Shown: in pieces, positions 35,502 to 49,273 of the stretch
Layout: the number at the start of each line of letters is the position of its first letter
Numbering within the stretch: the stretch's first letter is position 1
DNA from: Rodentolepis nana
Taxonomy: Eukaryota > Platyhelminthes > Cestoda > Cyclophyllidea > Hymenolepididae
Reading direction: 5' to 3'
DNA: 55,844 nt
NCBI GenBank assembly: GCA_900617975.1
Contig: UZAE01012085.1
Span: 1 to 55,844 of the forward strand
Notes under the pieces: model-generated
Databases searched by the model: none
Seen by the model: only the letters and a program-made list of their open reading frames with translations
Told to the model about the DNA's origin: nothing
Translations under genes and position numbers: made by a program

Positions 35502-38500
35502 AGAAATTTAATCATTTCATATATTTCTACTTGTGTCGTGCCTGATTCGTTTATTCTAGATTTTTAATGGTGTGCATATATAAGCTTTATTCAGGTTTTA
35601 TTTAGTCGCCTATTCTAAAGTAACATCGTGTCGAAATTTTATGTGCAAAAACGCGTTAACTAAGAGGGTTTTGGGGGTTTATTAGATAGCCACGATGATT
35701 GACAATTTCTTATGTTTTGTTTTTCCACCTTTCTCCGTTAAATTAGAAAATGTTTTTTTGTATGTTATTATTGAAAAAATCATATTTATTAGTGTTTTTC
35801 ACGTTAGTTGACTTGGTCTATAGCTATGGCACAGCCACGCAATCTTGTGAAATTGTAGTGTAGTCATTTTTCGAATAACAAACGGGTGTAAATTTATTCA
35901 TGTAAGTGGAGGGAAAAATCCCTATTCTTTAGTACTGTTGTCTAATGTAACTTTACATCATGAAGCTTCCCTAAAGTAAATTTTGTGAATGTAACATTGT
36001 CGAAGTTGGAGATAGTAGGACAGGCTTGGATGGTCCTCAAGATATCACTGAAACGGGAAATCCCTTTGGTCGTAAATCATTCACTAAAATTCATTTCCAC
36101 TTCCGTCCATTTATATAGACTTTGTAAATAAAGTCTACGCGTCCTAATGATCTGGCAATAGCCTCGACAGTTTGCATCTATATCTCGAGAAACCTCCATA
36201 TTTTTATATTCTGTCTTTCCAAACTGGGACATTATACGACTCTGCATCTGTTTAATGAAATGGTACTTTAAAAGGGTCTATCATGTGGGCATACCGAGAA
36301 GAGTGAGTTTGTCACAGAGAAGATGCAGTTCTCAGGACTTTAAGTAACTGAAAGTAAATAGCAAAAATAGAATTGAGGAGTGTATTATTTCTTTTGGAGT
36401 CGGTTCTATTTTTGGGGTTGTCTAAAAGCAGCCACGGGACATCAGACGCTTGCGGTCTTTTCTTTAACGCCGAGAATAAGTCCTCATTGGAATCTAAGAC
36501 GCCATGTGTAGTACGATCACTACGATTGGTGTAACCGTTAGCACAACCTTTGGTTCAACATGCTGTTTATATGGAGCCACTTTAAATGCGCTAAATGCTT
36601 TAGACTGCCATAATGCAGGAAGGTAGCATTTTCATATAAGTCATCTAGATTTTCTACCCACGAGACAATTGGACTAGAGTGGAGCTCTGTCTCACAAGTT
36701 AACGTGTTGGTCTCCCAATCATATTTTAAGCATTGTTTCTAACAAGTAATACTAAGGGATCGTTCATTTGTTTGGTTATTTTGGAGAAACTTAGAATACT
36801 TCTAATTTTGGGAGTGAAGTCTCCATCGATCGGAGGTCAAAATGGATTTTGTGGTTCTTTTCATTGGTTTATTTAATGTGATTTGATCAACTGAGAACTT
36901 TTCTTTTAATGATGGTAGGATTTCTGCTGCCATTCAGTTTTTTGAGTAACCTGTCTACGACTAGCAAACAGATTAGAGCTTTTTTATGAAAATTGTAATT
37001 GAAAATCTTCATTTTTAAGAGCTGAAGTCTGATGTAACTTCTTATGGAGCAAATTCCGAAGGGTAACTCCAGCGTAACTGTTAAGGAGAAAGTGTCATAG
37101 TCTGGTCAACCTGCTGGTGTGTAGCTCTCCTAATATTCAGCCGATTTAGGGAATTGAAGAACACGGTGGTAGGCACCTACAGCTTTCAGAAGCACTGCTT
37201 TTGAAGTTAATTAGTTTGTAGATGTTCCTGCAACGATTGAATTTGGTACTTTACCACCATTACTCGACAGTTATTCGCAACTCCCATTAATTTCCTTTCT
37301 CGTTTTCCGGGTCTGGACAGGTCGATATAATGAAGAAGGTAATTGCTGTAACAATAATGGCGATGTAAAGGCTATATCATTTCACTAAGATAAATCCGAT
37401 GATCACCTTTTCCATAAGTACAAATGTAAAGGGATCATTACGTGATCTTATGCCAAAGCAATCTTTAGCACTTGGCACGTTAATAGACCATCGTGGTCAT
37501 AAAATCGATCAGTAATCTAGGAAACGATCAGTGAGATTCGATTTTTGGAACTCTTAGCCCTGTAATAATCGTTACGTAAACGTAATCCAATTTCAAAAAT
37601 CGACCGAACTACGACTTCTTTGAATCACGACTTTATTCACAGGATCCTTTCTTCCATCTCTCTTTAACATAAGCTATGATCCTTTCTCAGTCGCTTTCCC
37701 TCCTCGGAAGATTGGATTCGTCTACTTTTTCCCAGGATCAAAATCTTTGGTCGCTTTGATAAACTAAATTTTAGGGATCTTTTACACTTGCATATTCAAA
37801 CCATATTTTGTAGGAGTTGAAAGATCACTTCGTCATTAAAGAACCTCCAACGATAACTCGGAAGTCATGCTCTGCATTAATAGTCACTTGGAGATTACGC
37901 TTCTGTCACTTGAACTCCTTTCACATTCCTACTGATGGCGCCAGGTAGTAGGGCTCATTTATTGCTCCAAGTTAGTGAGCACAACTGAAATTTTGGGCAG
38001 GATAATTAACGTCGTTCGGATTCCGCTGATTAAGAGGAATAAAACATCCCACTAATGTTTAACTGCATACAGTTTCTTAGTTTTGAGGTTTTTTGGTGCC
38101 TTTGCGAACACTCAATTCGAGAAATGAAAGCCAAAAGGCAAAGAATTTTCACTAGAGGCCTTTTACTCATCTAAAGGAGTTTCTATTCATGCGGTTGCCA
38201 CGTATTTTCCATATCGACATCTTCATGTGTGATCGTGGAGGCGTTTTAAACTTTTGCAGTAGTTAAGAGTGCGTAGTAGCATTAAAGTGATGTTTAAGTT
38301 TAAAGATGAAATGCTACCAACTTCTACATTGCTACGAAGAGAAAGTAACCACAGTCAACCTTATGAATAAATTAAAGCCCTCTTTAAACAATGATTTATA
38401 GAAAACTTACCAGTTTAGGCACTCTCGTTTATGGAAAAATCGAAAACCCGTGTAGATTTTACAATCAATGAACCAAAAACTTCGGTTTCATCTGTAAGCA

Positions 38501-41500
38501 AAATCCTCAAAAATGGTTTTAAGGACAGAGGGAAACCACTCATTATTTGAACACTAATGGGAGCTTAATTACTAAAAACGCAGGCCGTTGTTCCTTTAAA
38601 TGTTCTCATCTCCAATAAATGAGATTTTATAAGCTTTCGCTTTCTATTTCTAGACTGTCTTTGCGTTGCTGTAATTTAATAGCTTGACGTGTTACTCTTT
38701 TTTCCAACGCAGGAAGCTCTTCATTATTCAATGAAAGCACCCATTGCTTATGCGACTTTGATAACATCTTATGCTTGGTCTTACTAATTGTATAAATCAT
38801 GCTCATAAGTCCAAAGTTACCTTTTAGAGTTTAATCGAAAATGGGTTCTAGTATTTTATTGAAATAATTCGACAATTCGATCTAAACAGGAGAAAACTAC
38901 TCGTCAATGTGTACTTTGGCCCGTCTTTGTGGTCAGGTCCTTTTGTTGGTTTCAATTTTACAATAATATTAATTTTTAGGTAAGTTCACATAAATGAGCG
39001 ATTTCACATGCACAAGTGGCGTTAAACTACGAATAGCCGGACGGTGAAAGAACTCAGGTCTTGTTCAAAGGTAGGCATTTAATTGATTTCGTTTGGGGAA
39101 GTTGTGGCTCCAAGTAGCTTTTACATATCTATGTGGAAACAGAATTAGCTTATTCATTAATTCTTTTCAATTACTTCATACCACGTGTCTCCACCTCATG
39201 ATAATTTCAAGTTCAATGGGGGCTGTGGTAAAACAGTTTTAATGCATAAATGTAGGCTAATGGGCCTATTTGCTTTTAGAGCCATAAGATTATTAGTTTC
39301 TACTGAGCTGCAATTCTAATTACCTATCAGCCACTCACTATGTTGATGTGAAGATAGGTTCGATCCATCTGTTTGAGAACCACCGGATTTAATGAACAAT
39401 TCCCTTGCTAACAAATGAATCACAGGAGGGTCTGAAATGAGGAATTGCATACCTTTTAATAGTTTCACGAATGCAATTGAAACTTAACTATCTCTTAACT
39501 ATCTCCCTAAGAAGGTTCCAATTATACTTGCTATCCGAGCCCTGGAGAAAAAGTCAATATCTTCGCCCTCTGACTCAAAATTTTAAGTCTTAATCGAACA
39601 CATTCCAGCCCCCCCCCCCTCCTCGAAACTAATTAATGATTATTTTTAAAAAACAAAACGCTATGATAGTTCTACAACTGAAGGAAAGCACCACCATGCA
39701 GGACTTCTTAATTTTATGATTTAAACAAAGAAAGTAACTAAATAGCCAAAATTGATTTTGAACCGGCAGGTTTTATCGATGGGAAGGCGTCCTAATGCTA
39801 AAACACGCGCCGTGCTTACTCATCATTGATAACATGTGTTTGGGGGCAAAATATACAGGGAAAAGTGTTCTCACGACTAAATTTGCTTTTTATCACCTTC
39901 ATAGAAGAAGTGCCTTTGAGTTGAATGTTGGCTCGAGTGGATTCGATCTCATTTTTGAGATCACATACTAATCTAATATACTCTTTTCTGAATACATAAA
40001 TGCGAAGTCTAATCTATTTTAAAAATGGATATTACCTTTTATAAAATTACTGAATTCTTCCGGTTTTTTATTTCACTAGATTTTATAGCATCATATCGTC
40101 TTACCTTCTAAGCCTTTTGACGAACTTTGAGGCTTGACAAGATTCCTGATGTAAGTTTTTGGATAAAACGGTTGGAATGACCGACCTATAAGCTTCAAGT
40201 TCCATAGTTTGTAAGTGGTCATACGTATTTCATGAAACTGTAAAATTTCTGGTGGTTTTTAAAGTACCAGAGTCGGATATGGGATATTTTGGATCCATTA
40301 TTCATATGAATTACACCGAAAGCTATTTTATTCACGCAATTACCACATTTTCCCTCACGATAACTTAATGGTGAATGAGCAAAAAACGTGGCTGGCGCAT
40401 GTTATACAACTGGAAACATATCAAATTAGGCAAGTCAAGAGCAGTCTACTTGTGCAAACTATCTCAATTCCATCAGACGAAAAAGGGCAGAATGTCTTGG
40501 GGAATAAATTCTCTCTTTAAACACGTTCCTGCCCAAGGCTCTCTAAATTTATGCCTAGTCTAGCTAGATGGCTTCGAAAAGAGCTGGTTAGAGTCACATA
40601 TTATTCAGGTCGTAAAAAATTCACGATGCTTTAGGACCGACGTGCTATACCATTACCTATTGTAAGTAACTTAGCTCATAACTTTTCTACCTATTGACTT
40701 TAAAAGGAAACATATAAGAAGCCTTAACTTGAATAAAATACCAAAGTTCTCCCAGGACGTAAATTATCTGACAAAATTCCAAATTAGGGTGTAATACTAG
40801 AACAGAGCTTGCTTTGAGATCTAGAGTTACTGTTCCCATAGCATCCGCGTTCTTAATTTCATCTGCAAACACATATGAGCTCAATTTAATTGGCTAAATC
40901 GCTGACATTTTATGCTCGCATTAATTTTGACCTCCTACCAATCTTTTTCAGCAAATTGTAATGCCATTTGTATTAGAATTCAGATGAGATTGAATCGTCA
41001 TTTCTCAGGGGCATAATTTGGTAATAAGATTGATCAATTAGGAATTTTTTTCCAAAAAAATAGGAACTTCAAAAAGGGACTATCGTTGGAGTTACAATGA
41101 CTAGGAGGGAGTAAATGATTCAACATGTCCACATTTACGCGGATTTTTAGAAACTAATTTATTTTGAGGCCACTGCCATGCGGAGCAAGAGTTGAAAGGG
41201 GACACAGAGGTAGCCAAGTGACACACACCACTAGCGCTCTTGGCAGAATGGGTCCAATTTATGGCTCCTTATTGGCATAGCTCATTACCATTGGCCCATC
41301 GATTTATTAATAGTGGGTGATTAGGTGCATGGAATGATATAGCTTCCTCATTGATGGGCGTGTTCGCTAGCTTGGCTCAGTTTCGGGAAAGGTTGAAGTC
41401 TAAGGCGAGAGTCTTTAAACGTCTTTTATAATTGAAGTTTATTAATGACCACTTTCTACTAAGCTGGGATTTTGTTTAAATTTTGTCAACGAACCCCTAT

Positions 41501-41849
41501 CTAACTGATTTGATAAGCTAGGTGTAACCACATCGCCTTATGGATTATTCCGGTTTGATCCGATTTTGAAACATGAGAAAGGAAAGGTACTCATGGATGT
41601 AAGAATTTATAAATCATAAGTTTGTATCGATGACAGATTTTCGGCCAATGGCCTTCGGAAAATAGGCCTGGCCGAACACGATCCCTGTGATTATTTAAAC
41701 ATGCGAAAAATATACATCACTCACTCTTCTTCTAGGCACCTCTTTACTTTATGGGAATGCAATCTCCTAGTTATTACCCCCTCTCCCTCTAATAAATAGC
41801 AGAGCCATTCACTCTCCACATTTCCTCTTATACTTTGATTCATATGGTT
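35502..41849. other. Gene-poor AT-rich stretch
   Basis: An AATAAA at 36127-36132 and a C-run near 39610 are the only items noted. The 62-codon frame at 40375-40563 (basic start MSKKRGWRMLYNWKH) has no splice or homology support. No tRNA could be folded. A GGTTCGATCC string near 39357 resembles a tRNA B-box but lacks an acceptor stem or anticodon arm. Confidence 0.5.
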
Positions 41850-42180
41850 GGACGTTCGATAGACTTACCTCCACGTGGTTCAACCTGGGTAACATAATCA
41901 TACGGCAAAAATTCTATCAAACCGGCAGTTGATTTCTGACTTCTAACTACCATCACCTCACTGTATGTCATATTTGCCCACTTCCACAGTACTCACCTCA
42001 CCTTACCTATTCTCTGACTTTGTGTCTGCCTGTCTCTTTTACATCTGGGAATCACTTTTCTATTCCCCCTCTCGGCTTTTTCCCGACTTTGTTGTTCCTC
42101 CCCTCTGTAAAACCCGAAGTTAGCTAAAGGGCTAATAATAACTATCTAAACGCCTGCCATTTGAAATAAATAAATTGGTC
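41850..42180 (+). mobile_element. SINE-like retroposon copy I
   Basis: The copy is full length, with head ATAGACTTACCTCCACGTGG and tail GAAATAAATAAAT. The flanks share CATATGGTT (41841-41849) and CATTTGGTT (42181-42189), a 9-bp duplication with one difference. The head hairpin has partly decayed (GTAACATAATCATACGG). Confidence 0.88.
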
Positions 42181-43244
42181 CATTTGGTTTCATAACACAA
42201 AGGAAATTTCTCTTTGAGTTTGCTCTCTTTATCTACTATTTCGAAAAAGATAGTTGAATGACGTATTAAAATTTATTAAAACACGATCTATTTCCTAAGA
42301 CGAAATTGCTATTGGTTTTTGTTAAAATGCACATATACTTGCTTTATACTTTTTGGTAGCATATTTTACCTGAATGCAGTTCTTGCATGAACCTGCCTTT
42401 AAGACTCAAGATACTCTAAAGTAAACGTGAAGACGCACAAAAGTTCATTCCTATGAGTTGAATCCCAAACCGCTTTTCATGCAAGGATTAATTTTTTGGC
42501 CTTTTACCCATAAATGTAATCGTAGCTTTTTATTCAATTAAACAAAAAGCATTTTTTGTAAAGCACCACCCAGATACAGATAAGTCCGTTAGGCGCTAAC
42601 TACCAAGAGCTCTAATTCTTGAGTAATTCCAATCAGCCAATAAAATGAGCCACCGGTTGAAATGGTGTTCCGAATAAAAATATGCTGTTTAAATGCTCCA
42701 AATTGAAGTAATTGAATAAATATAAATTGGTTTAAATCAGTAACTAGGACTAATTGTATTATAATATAAAAATGTATCTCACTTATTTTCGTGAAAAACG
42801 GGAGAACATAATCAATCATTTTTTTATAGGATCATAAAAAGACATATAGTTCCATCAATGCAATAAAGTGACAGTATTCAAGGTATGCGAAACTATCTCT
42901 CTGTGTGATGCGTATTTTGCAAAGCGAACTTGCGTAAATGAATTTTATTTGCGAGTGAATCAGATGTGATAAATTAGCCCTATCAGATTATGAAACAACG
43001 GGAATTGTAACATGAATTTCCTCTACGTATCTTTAACCGATTATAAGTCATTTTCTTCGTAATTTTAATTTCCTACTACGAACTTTCCACAATTATAACA
43101 AAAAATGAGTGACTAAAGGCTCACCTAAACACGCAAAGACTTTGTTCAGACGAATTATTGACCACTTTTGACTGAAATGGAAATCTCCCTAATTCTTCTA
43201 TTATAAAATTTTCTATTTCAAAGTTGCCAACGTGAATTAGAGAG
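42181..43244. other. AT-rich spacer
   Basis: Between two retroposon copies I see no exon or RNA gene. The only long frame is a 76-codon minus-strand frame with no supporting feature. Confidence 0.5.
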
Positions 43245-43564
43245 GTTTATTTATTTATTTCGATGGTAGGTGTTTTGATAGTTTTCATTAATCCTTTATA
43301 TGATTTCGGGCTTCAAAGGGAGGAGGAACCCCAAAGTGGCAAAATGCCTTGAGGATGGACAAAATAATGATTCACAGATGTAAAAGAGATAAACAGGCAC
43401 AAGGGCAGAGAAAAGGTAAGATAAGTATGACATAGACATATGACATAGAGTGGGGTGATGGTAGTTTGAAGTCAGAAGTCAATTGCCGGTTAATAGACTT
43501 TTTGCCGTATGAGTATGCATTGCCCAGGGTGCATCACGTGGAGACAAGTCTATCGCACACCCAA
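43245..43564 (-). mobile_element. SINE-like retroposon copy J
   Basis: The copy is full length, bracketed by an exact 10-bp duplication AATTAGAGAG (43235-43244 and 43565-43574). The donor-like site is mutated (GGAGACAAGT). The head hairpin keeps pairing with one wobble and one mismatch. Confidence 0.92.
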
Positions 43565-43950
43565 AATTAGAGAGATAACTTCCAGAATGTCACAGCGAAG
43601 GCCAATAAATACTGACTCCATGGAAGACCTTAGTTTGATGGCTTGTTGTATCTAAAATCTACCCATTCCTTCCTAAACACATGAAGTTTTCGCAAATAAA
43701 GTCAAGGAGAATAAGGCTGATGCAATAGGGGACGGTATATGGTCTCTCGTCATTCAGTGAAGCAAAAAACTCCCACATTTTGTGAGAAATCTGGATTCAG
43801 ATGTTCCTTTGTGGATACGATTAATTAGTGAAGATATGCTCTAATGCCCATTGAACCGTTGGCCCTTACGTCACGTTATTCTTTCGGTGACTTTTGGAAT
43901 AGCGGGCGTTCTATTCATTGAATTTCTGCTCAATATTATAATTGACACTG
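43565..43950. other. Spacer between two oppositely oriented retroposons
   Basis: This 386-bp spacer between copies J and K holds no recognised gene. Copies J and K face opposite ways, so a transcript through both could fold back on itself. Confidence 0.5.
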
Positions 43951-44276
43951 TTGGGATGTGCGATAGACTTACCTCCACGTGGTACATCCTGGGCAACGTA
44001 TATTCATACGGCAAAAAAGTCTTTCAACCGGCAGTTGACTTCTGACTTCAAACTATCATCACCTCACTCTAGGCCATATTCGACTATTTTCACAGTACTC
44101 ACCTCACCTTTTTTCTACCTTTGTGTTTGTCTCTTACATCTTTGAAACACTCTTCCGTTCTACCCCCCCCCCCTCTCGACTTTTTTCAATTTGATGTTCC
44201 TTCCCCTCTGTGAAGCCTGAAGTCAACTAAATGGCTAATGATAACCATCAAGACGCCTGTCATTTGATATAAATAA
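43951..44276 (+). mobile_element. SINE-like retroposon copy K
   Basis: The copy is full length. The flanks share ATAATTGACACTG (43938-43950) and ATAATTAACACTG (44277-44289), 12 of 13 bases identical. The head hairpin is CGTAT-ATTC-ATACG, stem intact with a changed loop base. The outer stem is partly lost (AAGTCTTT). Confidence 0.92.
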
Positions 44277-44289
44277 ATAATTAACACTG

Positions 44290-45029
44290 CAAGTGAACTC
44301 TTAAGAGGCGCAATACAAATAATTAAGCGAACAATAAGATAAAAATGAATTCTCTTATCCAAAATAAATTAAATCAATAATTTTAAATATTTATTGTTAA
44401 GTATTTGGAAATAGACTAGTTACTTAATTTTATAAATATGACGTTATCCTCCAGTCGGTGCAGCGTGATGTTATAATTAAGGCGTGCACTTTGGATTCGT
44501 TATTTTTTATCTAATTTCCGGCTTTTTCTTGAGACAATAAATAGTAAAACCCATAATTTTCAAAAACTGCTGATCATTTTCAGAGGATTAGACGCTCGCA
44601 ATGGTGCTACATAGGTTACACGTTGCAAGTCAATTGAATTCCAACAAATAAAGATCGGAGTTTAGAAAGATTGGCGAATTCGATTTCTGTTCAAAGAAGG
44701 GGCATTGAGTGAATCCCCAGTCAATAATAAGTAAGGGACAACATTATTACCAAGTGGGCTGAAAAATAGTCAGGATGTCAAGAGTCTTAGTTAATTTCAT
44801 GCTATAAGCATTAGGTTGTCCGCTTTCTTAAACGGAACCTAATTCATTTTGTAATATTCAAATAGTCCAAAGGTCAGTTCATTTGATTCGATCCATGGGT
44901 GATTCGGTGAGTTGTTGTTTAGTATATGCAGAGCATATTTACCAATGTATTAAGATTGAATAACCGCTTGAGCAAATTGGATCGATTACAGTAAATAGTA
45001 AATTTAATTTTGTCCTTATTTTGTGAAGA
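44290..45029. other. AT-rich spacer
   Basis: I see no gene or repeat copy in this stretch. Confidence 0.5.
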
Positions 45030-45330
45030 GTACAGCGCTGTCTTGTCTGAACAAAGAAATCACTTGCGTACTCAGACAGACCCGAAGGTGCGATAGTGCT
45101 ACTTGCCCCGTAGGGAACATGTGCGGCTGTAAGTGCGGAGACCACTCAGACAGCCACATTTAATGACGCACACATCCCAAAATAACTTATTCGCGTCATA
45201 CATCTGTTTCCGTTATTGCTTTGCGATGGCTTAGCTAAGCCTGGGGACCTTTACAAACTAGGTGATCTTACTATAGTAATTACTGAGCATACATTAAGGC
45301 TCAATAGTGTAGCAATCCGCTACTATGCTC
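45030..45330. repeat. Second repeat family, copy 1
   Basis: Three blocks occur in fixed order: GAAGGTGCG (45084-45092), CATCTGTTTCCG (45201-45212) and AGCAATCCGCTAC (45311-45323). The same three blocks, with similar spacing, occur near 48.3 and 49.9 kb. I cannot assign it to a known class. No terminal repeats or tail were recognised, so the limits are approximate. Confidence 0.6.
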
Positions 45331-46679
45331 ATTAACTATAACATGATTAAGAGATTAATTTAATTGAATAAGGCATTATTATTTTTTAACAACCAACTAG
45401 CTTGAAATCTTATTTTAAAACAATTAAGCTAACACTGGATATATTGGTAAATGACGAAACCAAACGTTCCTAATTCGCATACAAGGATTTAGTTGACTCA
45501 TTTCCCTACTAATTATACATCAGTAGGTAAATTGTAGATAACGCTATCCCATTTGAGTTTGAGGATAATCTCTTCTGAAGATGGATGATTTTGTTTATTT
45601 TTTTGACCAACAAATGCCAAGATAACAATCGCAATAATTCATATCTAGGGAATGATTGAACACAAAGATAAACTAAACAAAGTAACGAAATCGTAATCCT
45701 AAATCTTACTTCGCATCAATATTAACGAAAGGTCAACTTTCAAACAATCGCCGAAACAAATAGTGCAAGTTGTTTGATGTGCGAGCTGGACAAACTTTAT
45801 TATTATTATTATTACGTTCGATGCAGTTTTGGGAAAGTTATTGGGGTCTGAACAAAGACTGTTCTAAGTCTCTCTTAAAGCCAATTATTTAAATGTTCAG
45901 CTTAATTTTTTTCTACTGAAAAAAACCTTATGGTTCCAAATATATTCGTTTAAATCCGCACCTAGTATCGTTTATCGTTTAAAATTTCAGAATTTCTACA
46001 TCTTAGGCATCGATTTAATAGAATAATATTAATTTTTACCTCATTTTACTCGAATCATTTTGATGTTTCTATGGCATTGAATCGAATTTTTGGCTCCTAC
46101 CACTTCATGAACAGCTACTCGCAAATAAAGCCATAGTTAGGCACATTTAGTGAGCTCATTCAAATAAATACTTTTTTTAAGATTTGTTCAAAATTAAAAA
46201 TTCAACTTAAGGAACGCCAATCTAAAAATAGAAGGACTTTAGTAACCTGACTGAGCTAGTTTTATAGATATCTTTTCTTTTGAATCTGACAATCTTAAGG
46301 GCTATAGGGAGGCAACAGCCTATTTCAAATCAGTGGAACGTTAGCTGGAATGGGATGGTTCCATAATGAATTATCGTCGAGGGAGAAGGGAGGCAAGAGG
46401 GTTCTAGGAATTTGTGCTTGATCCCACACCTAAATTGCATGCGTGAAAATGGAATTGGGTTTCCAGGCTGAAAGTTAAGAAAGCCAATGAGCTTCTCTGC
46501 TCTCTCTCCCCCCCTTTCTCTCTCGTCCGTCAAGCGCTCTGGCGGTGACGGAAGGCACGTGAGTCATCATGTGGTAGCACATTTATTTGGGATACATACT
46601 AAAGAAGTAGAGTACGTGCACCACTGTTCGGAGAATCCAGTCACGCTATTCTCATTCTAGAGCATATTTATCCTCAGCA
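45331..46679. other. AT-rich spacer
   Basis: There is a short (ATT)n run near 45798-45814. No exon was recognised. A minus-strand frame at 46330-46533 is rich in Glu/Arg from purine-rich sequence and is not supported. Confidence 0.5.
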
Positions 46680-46994
46680 GGGTGTGTGATGGACTTACCT
46701 CCACGTGGTGCACCCTGGGCAACGTATGCTCATACGGTGAAAGAGTCAATCAACCGGTAGTTGGCTACCATGACCCCACTGTATGTAATATTCCACCACT
46801 TCCACAGTACTCACCTTTCCTTTTTTTCAACCTTTGTGTCTGCCTGTCGCTTTTGCATCTGTGATTCATTCTTCTTTCCCCCCACTCGAATTTTTCTCAC
46901 TTTGATGTTCCTTCCCCTCTATGAAGCGCGAAGCCAGCTAAGGGTTAATTATAATTATCAAAACGCCTGCCATTTCAAATAAATAAATAAATAG
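46680..46994 (+). mobile_element. SINE-like retroposon copy L
   Basis: The copy is full length. The flanks share TTATCCTCAGCA (46668-46679) and TTACCCTCAGCA (46995-47006), one difference. The head hairpin CGTAT-GCTC-ATACG keeps its stem while the loop changes. A body segment around the TGACTTCTGACTTC block is shortened. Confidence 0.92.
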
Positions 46995-47006
46995 TTACCC
47001 TCAGCA

Positions 47007-48209
47007 CGGTTTAAGGTAGTGCTGTTTCGTCGAGCAAGGCCTGCCGGAAAGGATATAAGCCATAACTTGTAAGATGTAAGTTAAGAGGAGATTGGTTAAA
47101 ATGATGAGCCATTAGAATGAAAAGTGGGATTGTTCACCTCTAAAATCAAGGCAGATACTTGAAGATATTTAATGCATGACTGCCATAGGCCATCAGCACT
47201 GTGGACATTATGAAATTATTCTACGGTACTTAGCTTGGTTAATCGCACAATTTGGAAATTAAAAAGGCGGTAGAGTGATGTGGCAGCGTACACCCAAGGT
47301 AGTCAATCGTGTGTGAAACGATTTGTCCTCAATCAGGTCATTATAAAGGCATGACATCAGAAACTGGAAAAAAGTACACGATGCCGGTCTTAGTGTTCCA
47401 TTCTTCGTGCTATGTAATTTACTAAATGTTATGCTAAATTATTATTATCCATGGAAAAGGGAATAGTTCTGCAACGTTTAATTATCAGAATTGATCATGA
47501 CACGTTCTTCGATAGAGCGTCTATGTTAAGTGCTGACTTTTGGAAACCTTGACTAGGCCACCTCAACCACATTACTAACTTTTCATTCCTCATTCAAGCT
47601 CTTGCCACTCCAGGATTTTATTTTTAAGTTTGTGAATGTTCTTTCATGAAGATTACATACATGTTCATAAGATATAGTATTTGCAATTGGCCTAAAAAAT
47701 GAGGTATTAGTTAAAATAGAGCTCCATACTAATATTCTATTAAATTTAGTAGTCAACTTTGTGATTCCCATGCAATTCTGAAGGCGAAAGAGAGCGAGAG
47801 GGAGAGATTGAAGACGAAGAGGAGAAGAAGGAAGTAGAGACATGGCTTACAAAAGATTAAAAAATGGGAACTTTTATTTCTTGCATGGCTCTAAATTACT
47901 TTCCATTCGACTTCGATTTGCTGATGTTTCGTTTGTTTACATTGGAAGAAAATGCCTTTATCAATCAAAGTTATAGGCTTTCGAGAATCATTCGATAAAT
48001 CGCCAACCAATAGTTTTCCAGTAAAACTTGCTCACTAATTCTTTGCAATATTGTCAAATAAAAGTAGTTTTCTTTAAAATGCAAATTGAATTAGTTGAAC
48101 GTATTTTTCGAGTTCTTTATCAGATTAGGATTTGGATTCACTGGGTTAGGCGAAGTTGCCTAACAAAGGGGTTTATGAGAAACGTGATGTGAATCTGTTG
48201 AGCGCACAC
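47007..48209. other. AT-rich spacer
   Basis: No exon with a recognisable motif was found. A minus-strand frame of 86 codons (47583-47843) starts in a GA-rich tract and lacks support. Confidence 0.5.
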
Positions 48210-48445
48210 GCTGTCATGGTTGAATAAAGAAATCCCATGCGCATCAGAGAGACTCGAAGGTGCGGCCGTGCAGCTGGTTGCGTAGGGAGTGACTGCCCAT
48301 ATAAACGTGTTACACGAAATACGTATGTTTCCGCAATACTATTGATGTAGGAAAGCTTATTTCGAGAGCCATTCCAAACTTGAGGAACTTGCCATCTAGA
48401 TTACTGGACACAAATCAAAGTTTTTTAGTGTAGTAATCCGCTTTA
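48210..48445. repeat. Second repeat family, copy 2
   Basis: The blocks are GAAGGTGCGGCCGTG (48256-48270), ACGTATGTTTCCG (48321-48333) and TAGTAATCCGCT (48431-48442). It shares AATAAAGAAATC-like sequence with copy 1 upstream of the first block and GGTGCGGCCGT with copy 3. Confidence 0.6.
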
Positions 48446-49062
48446 AATTCCAGACCTAAAATATACCTAATTACATACTTCCTTTTCAAACCTTCTAAAG
48501 TGACCCGACCAGAATTTAAAAATGGCTCAAGATTGTCAAACTTCTGAAGTTAATAGAAGAATTCATTTCTTGAGTCCCACCTCAGCTATTCTTCAATTAA
48601 TTACTGCTAACGTCTTACTTGTTTTTGTTTTTAAAGACTAAGTGCGACGCTTAATTTGCAAAAATACAAATAAATCTCATTCTGCCTACTTTAAGAGCTG
48701 ATTTAATTATAAATGATAAGAAAAGCGACAGCAACGTGGCAAACAAAGATGGCGCTGGCGTGTGAGGAAATGTTAGAAATGTGTGAGAACATTGTGTAGT
48801 GACGGCTTTCTAAGTGTAGTCCAATCTCCATTTAGAATTCAGACATGATCAATCAAGCACAAACATTCTCAGAACGTGATCTGATCAGTTGAAGGCTACA
48901 AGCGTAAACAAATAGGCAAATTGCTTTCGTTCTCATTTTTCGGATGGGAGTAACATTATCTGATTTCACTTGCTTAGAACTCGATCCTACCACTCAGAAT
49001 ACATTTTTTGATAAATTTGACAGGTGGGGATGACCATTTTGCTTTCCATTAATTATTGAACC

Positions 49063-49273
49063 CCACTGTATAACATATTCAACCACTTTCACAGTATTCA
49101 TCTTACCTTTTCTCTGACTTTGTGTCTGTCTCTTTTACATCTGGGAATCACTCTTCTGTTCCACCCCCCTCTCGAATTTTCCCCTCTTTGACGTTCCTTC
49201 CCTCTGTGAATCCCGACATCAGCTAAAGGGCTAATGATAACTATCAAAACGCCTGCCATTTGAAATGCACAAG
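49063..49273 (+). mobile_element. SINE-like retroposon copy M, truncated at the head
   Basis: The copy begins in the middle of the element (CCACTGTATAACATATTCAACC) and runs to the CGCCTGCCATTTGAAATG end. It is bracketed by an exact 10-bp duplication TTATTGAACC (49053-49062 and 49274-49283). A truncated copy with an intact duplication shows that truncation happened during insertion. This fixes the head as 5' and the AAAT tail as 3'. Confidence 0.92.

Noticed and set aside
39345..39385. tRNA-like B-box GGTTCGATCC
   Set aside because: No T-stem, anticodon arm or acceptor stem could be formed around it.
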